Assembly (NCBI GenBank): GCA_016124665.1
Contig: WGNH01000008.1
Coordinates: forward strand, 124,001 to 188,000
Length of the DNA stretch: 64,000 nucleotides
DNA from: Alphaproteobacteria bacterium
GTDB taxonomy: Bacteria > Pseudomonadota > Alphaproteobacteria > Caulobacterales > Maricaulaceae
Reading direction: 5' to 3'
The translations under genes were made by a program, and so were the position numbers. Shown one piece after another: positions 23,924-35,333 of the stretch (positions are counted from its first letter, which is position 1; each line of letters begins with the position of its first letter). Under the pieces are notes generated by a model that saw nothing but the letters and a program-made list of their open reading frames with translations, made no database searches and was not told the origin of the DNA.

Positions 23924-25297
23924 TTGAGCGGATCCTATTCAGACGGCGGCCAGGGGCCGGTCATCGAAACCATCAGCGAGATGGCGGACCATCTGGCCAC
24001 GGGCTGCAAGCCCAAAGACCGGTGGCGCATCGGCACCGAGCACGAGAAATTCGGCTTCCGTCTGAGCGATCACGGCCCCTTGCCCTATGAAGGCGACGGC
24101 CCGACAGTGCGCAAGATGCTGGAAGGCCTGACGCGGTTCGGCTGGGAGCCCGTGCTGGAAAAGGGCAAGCCGATTGCCCTGAAGCGCGAGGGTGCCAGTG
24201 TCAGCCTGGAACCGGGCGGGCAGTTTGAATTGTCCGGCGCGCCGCTGGAAACTGTCCACCAGACCTGTTCGGAAGTGAATTCGCATCTGCGCGAAGTGCG
24301 CGCGGTGGCCGATGAAATCGGGGCCGGCTTTCTGGGGCTGGGCTTCTCGCCGAAATGGACGCTTGAAGAAACGCCGATGATGCCGAAGGGCCGTTATGGC
24401 CTGATGAAGGCCTACATGCCCAAGGTTGGCACGCTGGGCCATCAGATGATGTTCCGCTCCTGCACGGTGCAGGTCAATCTCGATTTCGACAGCGAAGCGA
24501 CGATGGTGAAGATGTTCCGCGTCTCGCTGGCGCTGCAGCCGGTAGCGACCGCGCTGTTCGCCAATTCGCCCTTCACTGAAGGCAAGCCGAACGGCTTCAT
24601 GTCCTACCGGGCGCATATCTGGACTGATACCGACAATCACCGCACCGGTATGCTGCCCTTCGTGTTCGAGGACGGGATGGGTTTCGAGCGCTATGTCGAA
24701 TATGCGCTGGACGTGCCGATGTATTTCGTCAAGCGCAAGGGCGAGTATATCGATGCGACGGGGCTGAGCTTCCGCGATTTCCTCGCGGGCAAGCTGCCCG
24801 TGTTGCCGGGCGAGCGCCCGACCATGGAGGATTTCGACGATCATCTGTCGACCATCTTCCCGGAAGTGTGGCTGAAGACCTTCCTTGAAATGCGCGGCGC
24901 GGATGGCGGGCCGTGGAACCGGCTGTGTGCCCTGCCGGCCTTCTGGACGGGTATTCTCTATGATGACGCATCGCTGGACGCGGCGTGGAATCTGGTGAAG
25001 GACTGGACCGCAGAGGAACGCGAAGATCTGCGCCGGGGTGCCGCAAAAGACGCGCTGCATGCGCCCTTCCGCGGACGGAAAATGCAGGACATCGCCAAGG
25101 AGGTGCTGGCCATCTCCCGGGACGGTTTGCGGGCGCGCGGGCGGCCCAATGGTCATGGCGAGAATGAAACCATTTTCCTGGATGAGCTGGACGCGATTGC
25201 CGCCAGCGGGCGCAGCCCGGCGCGCGAACTTTTGCAGCGTTATCACTCCGGATGGGAGTATTCGGTCGATCCCGCCTTCCGCGAATGCGCTTACTGA
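23924..25297 (+). CDS. gshA: Glutamate-cysteine ligase, plant-like proteobacterial type
   Basis: A 457-residue glutamate-cysteine ligase, the first step of glutathione synthesis. The plant/alphaproteobacterial class is shown by [13 protein letters not shown] near residue 35 (nucleotide/Glu site), [20 protein letters not shown] and [14 protein letters not shown]. The frame opens with TTG at 23924 behind a GGGGAG ribosome binding site; an internal ATG at residue 20 is too far in for the usual N-terminus. The 266-bp palindrome lies just upstream and would be in the leader if the promoter is further up. Glutathione is relevant to the MAPEG protein and peroxiredoxin in this window. Confidence 0.95.
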   Translation: MSGSYSDGGQGPVIETISEMADHLATGCKPKDRWRIGTEHEKFGFRLSDHGPLPYEGDGPTVRKMLEGLTRFGWEPVLEKGKPIALKREGASVSLEPGGQFELSGAPLETVHQTCSEVNSHLREVRAVADEIGAGFLGLGFSPKWTLEETPMMPKGRYGLMKAYMPKVGTLGHQMMFRSCTVQVNLDFDSEATMVKMFRVSLALQPVATALFANSPFTEGKPNGFMSYRAHIWTDTDNHRTGMLPFVFEDGMGFERYVEYALDVPMYFVKRKGEYIDATGLSFRDFLAGKLPVLPGERPTMEDFDDHLSTIFPEVWLKTFLEMRGADGGPWNRLCALPAFWTGILYDDASLDAAWNLVKDWTAEEREDLRRGAAKDALHAPFRGRKMQDIAKEVLAISRDGLRARGRPNGHGENETIFLDELDAIAASGRSPARELLQRYHSGWEYSVDPAFRECAY

Positions 25298-25317
25298 CAG
25301 TTTCGTGACAGGTTCTG

Positions 25318-25374
25318 ACTTGAGTGACGGTTAACACCGTGATCAAGTGCCGCCCGACACCCGGCACATGCCGG
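25318..25374. promoter_or_regulatory. Two dyads upstream of the peptide transporter
   Basis: First, a nested stem-loop: ACTTGA pairs with TCAAGT (25318-25323, 25343-25348) around ACGGT-TAAC-ACCGT (25327-25340). Second, CCGGCA-CA-TGCCGG at 25361-25374, ending a few bases before the ribosome binding site. They may be operators or a leader structure for the POT gene; the first could also act as a weak terminator of gshA. No U-tract. Confidence 0.45.
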
Positions 25375-25390
25375 AATCGGGGAGGTTTAT

Positions 25391-27196
25391 TTGACTGACA
25401 CAACGGCTTCGGTAACGCCTGCATCGCAGGACACCAGTTTCTTCGGCCACCCGAAAGGGCTGGCCATCCTGTTTTTCACCGAGATGTGGGAACGCTTTTC
25501 CTATTACGGAATGCGCGGTCTGCTGATCATCTATCTGACACAGCACTTTCTGTTCTCGGATGAGCGGTCGACCCTGATCTATGGTGCCTATACGGCGCTG
25601 GTCTATGTGATGACGATTATCGGCGGTACGCTGGCCGACCGCTATCTGGGACAGAGGAAGGCCGTCACCTACGGGGCGATTCTCCTCGTTCTGGGTCACG
25701 GCATGATGGCCTTTGAAGGCGCCGGTTCCCGCGAAATCATGACCTATGAGGGCGCGGAATATCAGCTGACCCTGGATGGCCGCGGCGGCGATGCCAACCA
25801 GATCGTCATTTCAGATTCCGGCCAGTCCATCATCCGGTTTGAAAACCAGGGCAGCGTCATGATCGTGGACGATCCGGCGGCGGTCGGTCTTCCCGCGCAG
25901 ATCGACTTTTCCGGTGACATGACCCGGATCGAGCAGGAAGAACTTTACGTCAATATCCTCTATTTCGCGCTGGCCCTGATCATTGCTGGAGTGGGCTTTC
26001 TGAAAGCCAATATCTCGACCATTGTCGGCACGCTTTACGGGCTGGGCGACACGCGCCGGGATTCCGGGTTCACCCTGTTCTATATGGGCATCAATCTGGG
26101 CTCCTTCCTGTCCTCGATCACGGTCGGGATTATCGGCATTGTCTATGGATGGGCGTGGGGATTCGGGCTTGCCGGTGTGGGTATGCTGGTCGGCCTTCTG
26201 ACCTTCCTGTTCTTCCAGGGATGGCTTGAAGGCCGGGCTGATCCGCCGGATGCCGAGAAGCTGAAGAAGAAGGTTTTCGGTCCGGTCAATGTGGAATGGG
26301 CCTGCTATCTGGCGGGACTGGCGATTATCGGCATTTCCATGCTGGCGGTGATGAACCCGCAATATATGGGCGGCATTCTGGGTCCGCTCGGCCTGATCAT
26401 GCTGGCCTTTCTGGTGCTTTATGCCCTCTTCAAAACCAGCGGCATGGAACGCGGCCAGATGTTCGCTGCGATCTATTTCGTGCTGGCTCAGATCCCGTTC
26501 TGGGCGCTGTTCGAGCAGGCGGGGTCATCGCTCAACCTGTTCACGGACCGGCTTGTTGACCGGACGATGTTCGGCTGGTCGGTGCCGGCGCCGGTCTTCC
26601 AGAGTCTGAATGCGGCCTTCATCTTCATCTTCGCGCCGCTAATCGCGTGGCTGTGGATCTATCTGGCAAAGCGGCGGATGAATCCGTCGACGCCGGTCAA
26701 ATTCGCCTTTGGCGTTTTCCTTGTCGGCCTCGGATTCCTGGCGCTGGTGCTGGGCATGAATGTCAGCGGTACAGCAGGCATGACGGCGGTCTATTTCATC
26801 TTCCTCATCTACTTTATTCACACGATGGGGGAATTGATGCTGTCGCCGGTCGGCCTGTCGGCGGTCACCAAGCTGGCCCCGGCGCGCGTGGTCGGCATGA
26901 CGATGGGAGCCTGGTTCCTCTATTCCGGCCTGTCCAATTTCCTCGCCGGCGTAATTGCGTCGTCGACGGGCGCGGAAACCATTGGCGGTCAGCTGACCGA
27001 TGTGGAAGCGGCCAAGGCCACCTATACGGCGGTCTATACGCAGGTCGGACTGATCGCGATGGCGATTGCGGTCGGCATGCTGCTGATCTCACCCATCATC
27101 AAGAAGCTGATGGGCGATGCGGACGATACCAAGGCGCATCCCACAGAAACAGAGGCTGGTGGCCCATCCATGGACCGCTCGTCCGGAGCGCCATAG
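25391..27196 (+). CDS. POT family proton-dependent oligopeptide transporter
   Basis: A 601-residue MFS transporter of the POT/PTR2 family importing di- and tripeptides with protons. The hallmark motif EMWERFSYYG is at residues 31-40, and the GGTLADRYLG and GFLKANISTIVG signatures follow. Between TM3 and TM4 there is an unusual hydrophilic insert of about 60-65 residues (about 113-177, rich in Asp, Gly and beta-type sequence) that would lie outside the membrane. The start is TTG at 25391 behind a GGGGAGGT ribosome binding site. It ends at a strong terminator. Confidence 0.93.
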   Translation: MTDTTASVTPASQDTSFFGHPKGLAILFFTEMWERFSYYGMRGLLIIYLTQHFLFSDERSTLIYGAYTALVYVMTIIGGTLADRYLGQRKAVTYGAILLVLGHGMMAFEGAGSREIMTYEGAEYQLTLDGRGGDANQIVISDSGQSIIRFENQGSVMIVDDPAAVGLPAQIDFSGDMTRIEQEELYVNILYFALALIIAGVGFLKANISTIVGTLYGLGDTRRDSGFTLFYMGINLGSFLSSITVGIIGIVYGWAWGFGLAGVGMLVGLLTFLFFQGWLEGRADPPDAEKLKKKVFGPVNVEWACYLAGLAIIGISMLAVMNPQYMGGILGPLGLIMLAFLVLYALFKTSGMERGQMFAAIYFVLAQIPFWALFEQAGSSLNLFTDRLVDRTMFGWSVPAPVFQSLNAAFIFIFAPLIAWLWIYLAKRRMNPSTPVKFAFGVFLVGLGFLALVLGMNVSGTAGMTAVYFIFLIYFIHTMGELMLSPVGLSAVTKLAPARVVGMTMGAWFLYSGLSNFLAGVIASSTGAETIGGQLTDVEAAKATYTAVYTQVGLIAMAIAVGMLLISPIIKKLMGDADDTKAHPTETEAGGPSMDRSSGAP

Positions 27197-27219
27197 CGGT
27201 GCGTTGACGCCGGAAACAG

Positions 27220-27257
27220 AACCGCCGCGGAACCCGGTTCCGCGGCGGTTTTTCTTT
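27220..27257 (+). terminator. Rho-independent terminator after the POT gene
   Basis: A 14-bp perfect stem (27220-27233 with 27237-27250, loop CCG) followed by a T-rich tract TTTCTTT. It is 23 bases past the stop of the transporter and also separates it from the convergent aspartyl protease gene at 27272. Confidence 0.95.
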
Positions 27258-27271
27258 ATATGGCGTGGGGC

Positions 27272-28204
27272 TCAGTCATCGCCCCAGCGGTCATAGATCA
27301 TATTGCGGTCGAGCAGGCTGGAGGACCGGCGGCGGCAGGCCGCAGAGCTGTCGATGGTGAAGGCGTTATTGGCAAAGTCGATACGGATCACGCCCTGGTC
27401 CAGCAGATCCAGTCCGACAATCATGGCCGGTTCCTGCGCCAGGCCCAGCGTTTCAAAGATCGGAAAATCGCTCGCCAGCGCCCGGACATTGCGATGACAC
27501 AGGCCGGTGAAACGCACAGTCCCGATGCCCACCTCGCCGGCATTGCCGCCTTGCGGACCCATGCCGAACACTTCGACACGCTGCATCTGCCGGCCGGTCA
27601 TGACTTCTTCTGCGAGCGCGCGATTTATGAAGCTGCGGGTCGCGCCGGTATCAATCATGAAGGTGGTGTCGATGCCGCTCACCGTGCCCCGGGCGAGCAA
27701 CATGCCATTGCGCGAGATCCGGCCATCGAGTTCATCCAGGTCCCAGGGCGCATCTGGTTCGACCCGCAACACATATTCCGCCAGGTTGATTTCGAGACGC
27801 TGACCGCGGAAAGCATCTGTCCCGATAATACCGAAAGCGACAAGATCGGCATTGACATCGGCATCTATCGTCACGGCCCGCTCGACCGGGGCCGGGCCGG
27901 CTCCGAAATCCAGTGCGGCAACCCCGAGAATGACGGTGGCATTCGAACCGGTCAGGCCATAGAGCGTGTCCGGAACCCCGTCCCGCAGCGACAGATCCAG
28001 CTGGTGCGCGAGCAGTTCCAGTATGGCCGTGTGATTGGCACCGGTGTCCAGAATGAAGGGGAAGGGGCCGCGATCCCCCACCATGGTCGGCAGGACATAA
28101 TGCCCGGCATAGGACTGGCGGAGTTCAAGTGCATCATCGGCCCCGGCCATTCCCCAGGCGGCCAGGCCAAGCGCGGCGGCGGAAACCAGTGTACGTGTGA
28201 ACAT
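27272..28204 (-). CDS. Exported retropepsin-like aspartyl protease with two DTGA motifs
   Basis: A 310-residue protein with a signal peptide (about 1-21, MFTRTLVSAA start, cleavage near AGADD). Two aspartic protease half-sites are visible: ILDTGANHTAIL (Asp53) and MIDTGATRSFIN (Asp185). Each half also has a second hydrophobic-hydrophobic-Gly region (ILGVAALDF and VGLDLLDQ), so the molecule looks like two fused retropepsin lobes that could make one active site within a single chain. It lies just downstream of a TonB-dependent receptor on the same strand (68-base gap). Substrate unknown. Confidence 0.88.
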   Translation of the reverse strand: MFTRTLVSAAALGLAAWGMAGADDALELRQSYAGHYVLPTMVGDRGPFPFILDTGANHTAILELLAHQLDLSLRDGVPDTLYGLTGSNATVILGVAALDFGAGPAPVERAVTIDADVNADLVAFGIIGTDAFRGQRLEINLAEYVLRVEPDAPWDLDELDGRISRNGMLLARGTVSGIDTTFMIDTGATRSFINRALAEEVMTGRQMQRVEVFGMGPQGGNAGEVGIGTVRFTGLCHRNVRALASDFPIFETLGLAQEPAMIVGLDLLDQGVIRIDFANNAFTIDSSAACRRRSSSLLDRNMIYDRWGDD

Positions 28205-28272
28205 GTTACTCCCTTTTACAATCAGGCTAAAACGGATCGCCTCAAACCCGAAAACACAAAAGCGTTAGCGGT

Positions 28273-30369
28273 TCAGAATGTGCCGCGAAGCTGCAGATAG
28301 ATCAGCGGCCCTTCGCGGCGGTTCTGGAATTCGGTGGCGTCGATCACATTCAGGGCGCGGGATCCGTTGAAGAAGACCCGCTGCCGCGAAAACCCGTTAT
28401 CGAGTGCCTGATCGATGCCGAGACGGGCCGTCAGCCCGGCCCAGCGCGTGGTCTCGACATAAATATCGAGATCGCCGTCGGTATGGCCTTCGAGCCGGTA
28501 TTCGCGGGCGCGGAAAACCTCACCGTCCGAGAGCCAGAAATAGTCCCACCCCCAGGCCAGATCGAGGGCCGGGAAGGTCTGGCGGTAGTCCAGGCGCAAT
28601 TCCCATTCCCGCAAATTCGAGAGATGGCGGTGCTGCTGTGTCAGCGTGTCGAATATGTCCGTGTCATACCATTCCAGAAAACCATCGAGCACGGCATTGG
28701 AAAGACCGATCGAGTCGAGCGGCATTGAAAATTCGCCGGTCAGGCGGAAAATGGTGCCATCGCCGATATTGCCCGGCGCGTCGAAGACGCCATTGGGTGT
28801 GACAATCGAGATGAAATCATCAACGCCTTCAATCCAGTCCTGACCGATGCGGAAGGTGACCGAGCCACCTTCGCCGATCCGGCGTTCGGCTTCGGCCTCC
28901 AGTGTCCAGGTGCGCTGGGGTTCATAGTCGGGATTGCCGACGACGGCGTTATTGTCGGCGACATCCACAGAGCTTGCGAATTTCCCGAAGTTGAGCTGGT
29001 CGACATCACGACGCCCGGCGATTCGGATGCTGGTATCCGGACGGGCCTGCCAGGTCAGGGCAATGGACGGTTTCGGGTAGGAAAATGTCCGCGATTGCTG
29101 TGTGTCGCCGGTCTGCTCGATTTCGGAGGCCTCGAAGCGGATGCCGGATTCCAGATTGACCACATCACTGATGGCCCAGACATGATTGATGAAGGCTTCC
29201 GCGCGCCTTTCCTCGACGCGGGTATCAGCGACGGGGACGGGAATCGGCGTGATGCTGGTGCCGTCATTCAGCTGCAGATTCAGCGATGTGTCGCGCCAGT
29301 TGATCGCGGCTTCCGCCCCGAACTCGACGGTGTGACGGTCATTCACGGTATAATTCAGGCTCTGGCGGAAGACGGTTTCCGACGTATAGCCATTCGCCGT
29401 GAAAATGATGGCGTCGACAAAATTCACGGGATCGAACGTCTCGAACGGTTCCGGGCCATCATCCCAGAATTCCCGGCGCCACAGGAATGTCGTCGTGGAT
29501 GAGAGCCGGTCATTGAGGTCATGGTTCAATGTTGCGGTGAAAGATCCGCCCTGACCGTAATTTGTGGTCGCTGACTGTTCATAGCGAAGCGGGAAGACCG
29601 TGCCGCCGGCAAAGCCGTCGACGAAGGAATTCTGATGCCGCCGCCATTCCCAGAAGAAAAACCGGCCATCGAGTTGCAATCGCGTATCCTCGCCGAGCTG
29701 ACGGGCCAGAGACGCGGTGGCGATATGCTCCCAGTAACGGCGTTGCTCATTTTCCTGACGCGCTTCGGTCTGCGTTCCGGCCCCGTCGAAAAGCGATTCG
29801 CGGCGCCGGATGCGCGGCCCGCGCAAAACGGATTCGAGGCCGATATTCAGATCGGTCTCGCCCAGCCGCGTGGCGTATGCGATCTCGGTGACACCGCCAA
29901 TGCGTCCGCCGTCAAAATGATCGATTCCCAACGACCATGAACCGGAGGATCCCGCCCCTTCGCGCAGCACGACATTGACCAGCCTGGCATGGCCACGCAT
30001 TTCGTATTGCGGTACGGGTTCACGGATCAGCTCGATCCGCTCGACATCTGCGGCATTGATCCGCTGCAGCACGGTTTCGAGCGGAATTGTCTTGTTCGAG
30101 GGCCGCCGCCCGTCGACCAGCAGATTGCCGAAGGAATCGGCCAGTCCGCGGCGCTGGGTATCCCCGCCGGACAGGGAAAAGCCCGGGACGCGGCTGACCA
30201 TGTCCAGCGCGGTGACCGGGTTGAAGGATGTGAAGAAGTCGGTGCCAAATCCGACAATCGCCGTACTTGTGTTTTCACCGGAATGGGTGGTGTTTTCCTG
30301 AGCGTCTGCCGTGGCGGCAAACAGGCCCAGAGCCAACGCAGACGCGCAGGCCGCAAATCTCCCTCGCAT
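28273..30369 (-). CDS. TonB-dependent receptor
   Basis: A 698-residue outer-membrane receptor. Signal peptide at about 1-23 (ending TADAQ). The plug domain spans about 40-150, with ALDMVSRVPGFSLSGGD, LLVDGRRPS and INAADVERIELIREP, the canonical plug motifs. Beta-barrel strands fill the rest, ending YLQLRGTF with the C-terminal Phe needed for outer-membrane assembly. No clear TonB box or iron/siderophore signature tells the ligand. The barrel is shorter than most iron receptors. The retropepsin-like gene follows on the same strand. Confidence 0.92.
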   Translation of the reverse strand: MRGRFAACASALALGLFAATADAQENTTHSGENTSTAIVGFGTDFFTSFNPVTALDMVSRVPGFSLSGGDTQRRGLADSFGNLLVDGRRPSNKTIPLETVLQRINAADVERIELIREPVPQYEMRGHARLVNVVLREGAGSSGSWSLGIDHFDGGRIGGVTEIAYATRLGETDLNIGLESVLRGPRIRRRESLFDGAGTQTEARQENEQRRYWEHIATASLARQLGEDTRLQLDGRFFFWEWRRHQNSFVDGFAGGTVFPLRYEQSATTNYGQGGSFTATLNHDLNDRLSSTTTFLWRREFWDDGPEPFETFDPVNFVDAIIFTANGYTSETVFRQSLNYTVNDRHTVEFGAEAAINWRDTSLNLQLNDGTSITPIPVPVADTRVEERRAEAFINHVWAISDVVNLESGIRFEASEIEQTGDTQQSRTFSYPKPSIALTWQARPDTSIRIAGRRDVDQLNFGKFASSVDVADNNAVVGNPDYEPQRTWTLEAEAERRIGEGGSVTFRIGQDWIEGVDDFISIVTPNGVFDAPGNIGDGTIFRLTGEFSMPLDSIGLSNAVLDGFLEWYDTDIFDTLTQQHRHLSNLREWELRLDYRQTFPALDLAWGWDYFWLSDGEVFRAREYRLEGHTDGDLDIYVETTRWAGLTARLGIDQALDNGFSRQRVFFNGSRALNVIDATEFQNRREGPLIYLQLRGTF

Positions 30370-30482
30370 GAAGATTTCCCCTGTCAGGCCCCCAATGCCC
30401 GTTGGGTTGCACTGTAGTGATATTCGGGGGCTGCGGGATTAAATGGCGGTAATTTCAATCACCAAAACGCGAGATGGCGTGA

Positions 30483-31895
30483 TCAGCCTGCGCCGCCAAC
30501 CGTCAGGCCGGCGATTTTCAGCGAGGGCTGGCCGACGCCGACGGGCACGCCCTGACCGGCCTTGCCGCAGACCCCAACACCGGGATCCATCGAGAAGTCA
30601 TTGCCGATCATCGAGACTTTGGTCAGGGCTGTCGGGCCGTCGCCGATGAGTGTTGCGCCCTTGACCGGTTCTTCCACCTTGCCGTTGCGGACGCGGTAGG
30701 CCTCGGTGCACTGGAAGACGAATTTGCCGGAGGTGATATCGACCTGGCCGCCGCCAAAACCGACCGCGTAGAGCCCGTCCTCCAGACTTTCCAGCATTTC
30801 GGCCGGCTCATGCTCACCGGCCAGCATATAGGTATTGGTCATGCGCGGCATGGGCGTATGGGCATAGGATTCGCGGCGGCCATTGCCGGTCGGCTGCATG
30901 CCCATGAGCCGGGCATTCTGGCGGTCCTGCATATAGCCGACGAGGATGCCGTCCTCGATGAGTACGGTGCGTTCGGTCGGCGTGCCTTCATCATCGATTG
31001 TCAGGGAGCCGCGCCGTTTTTCCATCGTGCCGTCATCGACGACGGTGACGCCCTTGGCCGCGACCTGCTGGCCCATGCGGCCGGCAAAGGCGGATGTGCC
31101 CTTGCGGTTGAAATCACCCTCCAGACCGTGGCCGATGGCTTCGTGCAGCAGGACGGCGGGCCAGCCCGGTCCGAGCACCACATCCATCTGCCCGGCCTTG
31201 ATATCGGCGGCATCCAGATTGACCCGGGCAATCCGCAAGGCTTCGTCGGCGAGCGCTTTCCAGTTGTCCGGCGCGATCCAGGCTTCAAAGGCATCGCGGC
31301 CGCCAGCACCGGCAGACCCGGATTCGCGGCGGCCATCGCGTTCGACGGTGACGGACACATTCAGCCGCACCAGGGGGCGGTCATCGGTTTTCAGATCCCC
31401 GTCCGGGCGCAATATGCCGATGATACGGCGCGAGCCGGCAATGGAGGCGGAGACCTGGACCACAGAAGGATCGCGGGCGCGCAGATAGGCATCAATTTCC
31501 TGGAGGAGGGCCGATTTGGCCTCGAATCCGGGCTCGTTCACAGGGTCGATGGCATCATAGAGATGGCGATTGGTGCAGGCCGGCGCATCGGCAAATGTGC
31601 CCTTGCGGCCTTCCCGTGCAGCGCCGACTGTCGCGGCAGCGCGTTTCAGCGCGTCCAGGGCCGGATCGCTGGAATGGGCATAGCCCGAGGCTTCACCGGA
31701 CACGCAGCGGAGTCCGAAACCGCGCAGCGCGTCGAAGGAGGCGGTTTTCAGGCGGCCATCATCAAACACCAGGGTTTCCGAAGTGCCGTGTTCGAGGAAG
31801 AGCTCCCCGTCGTCGGCGCCGCTCAAGGGGTCTGCAATGACGGATCGCGCCGCATCGGCATCAAACTGAAACGGTGCGAAAGGATCGCTCGACAT
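30483..31895 (-). CDS. tldD: TldD metalloprotease subunit
   Basis: A 470-residue TldD, the zinc-bearing partner of PmbA (1-1198). The zinc site is HEAIGHGLEGD (His251, Glu252, His256; HExxxH) preceded by VVLGPGWPAVLLHEA. The ATG at 31895 is chosen over a start seven codons upstream. The C-terminal KGATLIGDGPTALTKVSMIG, GVCGKAGQGVPVGVGQPSL is highly characteristic. In many alphaproteobacteria tldD precedes the cytochrome oxidase genes, as here, with a TPR gene between. Confidence 0.96.
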   Translation of the reverse strand: MSSDPFAPFQFDADAARSVIADPLSGADDGELFLEHGTSETLVFDDGRLKTASFDALRGFGLRCVSGEASGYAHSSDPALDALKRAAATVGAAREGRKGTFADAPACTNRHLYDAIDPVNEPGFEAKSALLQEIDAYLRARDPSVVQVSASIAGSRRIIGILRPDGDLKTDDRPLVRLNVSVTVERDGRRESGSAGAGGRDAFEAWIAPDNWKALADEALRIARVNLDAADIKAGQMDVVLGPGWPAVLLHEAIGHGLEGDFNRKGTSAFAGRMGQQVAAKGVTVVDDGTMEKRRGSLTIDDEGTPTERTVLIEDGILVGYMQDRQNARLMGMQPTGNGRRESYAHTPMPRMTNTYMLAGEHEPAEMLESLEDGLYAVGFGGGQVDITSGKFVFQCTEAYRVRNGKVEEPVKGATLIGDGPTALTKVSMIGNDFSMDPGVGVCGKAGQGVPVGVGQPSLKIAGLTVGGAG

Positions 31896-31979
31896 GTCCG
31901 TACTCCTGCAAGCCATGAAACAGACATAGCTGTGCGGCGCTCCGGTTGCGAGCCTTGTAACTGTTGAAGGTGAGGCCGG

Positions 31980-32534
31980 TCAGCTGCCGCGGGAAACGTT
32001 GAAACGCTCCAATTGCTCGCGCGGGGCGGCCCAGTTTGGCGCCGCGGCCCGGGCGGCCCGGAAATCATCATAGGCCTCGGCGATACGGCCCAGGCGCTCA
32101 TGCGCGACGGCGCGGTTGAAATAGGCTTTCTCCGAATCGCGCAATCCGCCTTCCAGGGCCAGGGTGGCGGCTTCGATGGCTTCCTCGTAGCGCGACAGGC
32201 GAATCAGCGCGGCCGACCGGTTCATCTCGATCTCGGGCGAGTCAAAACCGAGGCGGACGGCCTGATCCAGATCATGGAGGGCCCCTTCGGCTTCACCGAG
32301 ATGCAGATTGATGACGGCGCGATTGACCCAGGTCCGCTGACGGTCGCGCAGCGGCAGGTCCGAAGCGGCGAGGGCGGTATCACAGGCGTCCAGCGAGGAT
32401 TGATAGGCCCGGGCCCAGCGGGCATTGTCAAAACATTGCGACGCCGGGCTATCGCCAATCACCATTAGCGATTGCGCGGTTGCCATGCCGGCCAGAAGGC
32501 AGGTGGCCAGAATTCCGATTGCCAGCTTTTTCAT
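31980..32534 (-). CDS. Exported TPR protein
   Basis: A 184-residue protein with a signal peptide (1-21, ending GMATAQ) and about three tetratricopeptide-like repeats between residues 60 and 165 (for example VNRAVINLHLGEAEGALHDL and KAYFNRAVAHERLGRIAEAY). TPRs mediate protein contacts. The mature start carries the words MVIGDSPASQC, similar to the exported protein at 44400. ATG at 32534 is chosen since it gives the signal peptide. It is divergent from the cytochrome oxidase operon. Confidence 0.88.
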   Translation of the reverse strand: MKKLAIGILATCLLAGMATAQSLMVIGDSPASQCFDNARWARAYQSSLDACDTALAASDLPLRDRQRTWVNRAVINLHLGEAEGALHDLDQAVRLGFDSPEIEMNRSAALIRLSRYEEAIEAATLALEGGLRDSEKAYFNRAVAHERLGRIAEAYDDFRAARAAAPNWAAPREQLERFNVSRGS

Positions 32535-32685
32535 CGCCTGCACCCTCCATGTGCGGACCCTGATCCAGGGCAGACCCATAAACTAGCAGAATGCCGTCAA
32601 TTTGGAAAATACTGAATTATGCGGATGTTTTTCATCGACATTCCGGGTAGAGGCACGTATGCGACAAAAAAGCGCTGATAGCGGC

Positions 32686-32714
32686 CTGACAGGCTTGATC
32701 CGGCGCTCTATATT
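32686..32714 (+). promoter_or_regulatory. Sigma-70-type promoter of the cytochrome oxidase operon
   Basis: A CTGACA -35 box (32686-32691), a 17-base spacer and a TATATT -10 box (32709-32714), 54 bases upstream of ctaC. It is the best match to the consensus seen in the window. A CCGCGAG-N7-CTCGCGG hairpin (32725-32745) follows in the leader. Confidence 0.65.
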
Positions 32715-32724
32715 CCGGCTCAAC

Positions 32725-32745
32725 CCGCGAGGGGGCTACTCGCGG
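32725..32745 (+). promoter_or_regulatory. Leader hairpin of ctaC mRNA
   Basis: Seven-base-pair perfect stem CCGCGAG/CTCGCGG with a seven-base loop, between the predicted promoter and the ctaC ribosome binding site GGGGAA. It may stabilise the mRNA; no T-tract follows. Confidence 0.45.
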
Positions 32746-32768
32746 AAAAACAATTATTTGGGGAAGCC

Positions 32769-35278
<2,510 letters not shown>

Positions 35279-35289
35279 GACACAGGTCA

Positions 35290-35313
35290 GGGGCGGAGGG
35301 AAACTTCCGCCCC
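35290..35313 (+). promoter_or_regulatory. Intercistronic hairpin between ctaD and ctaB
   Basis: A ten-base-pair stem with a GAAA tetraloop (35290-35299 with 35304-35313; one G-U pair). It lacks a T-tract, so it is more likely an mRNA-stabilising element that raises ctaCD over downstream genes than a true terminator. Confidence 0.6.
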
Positions 35314-35333
35314 AACCGCAATTGATTGAGAAC

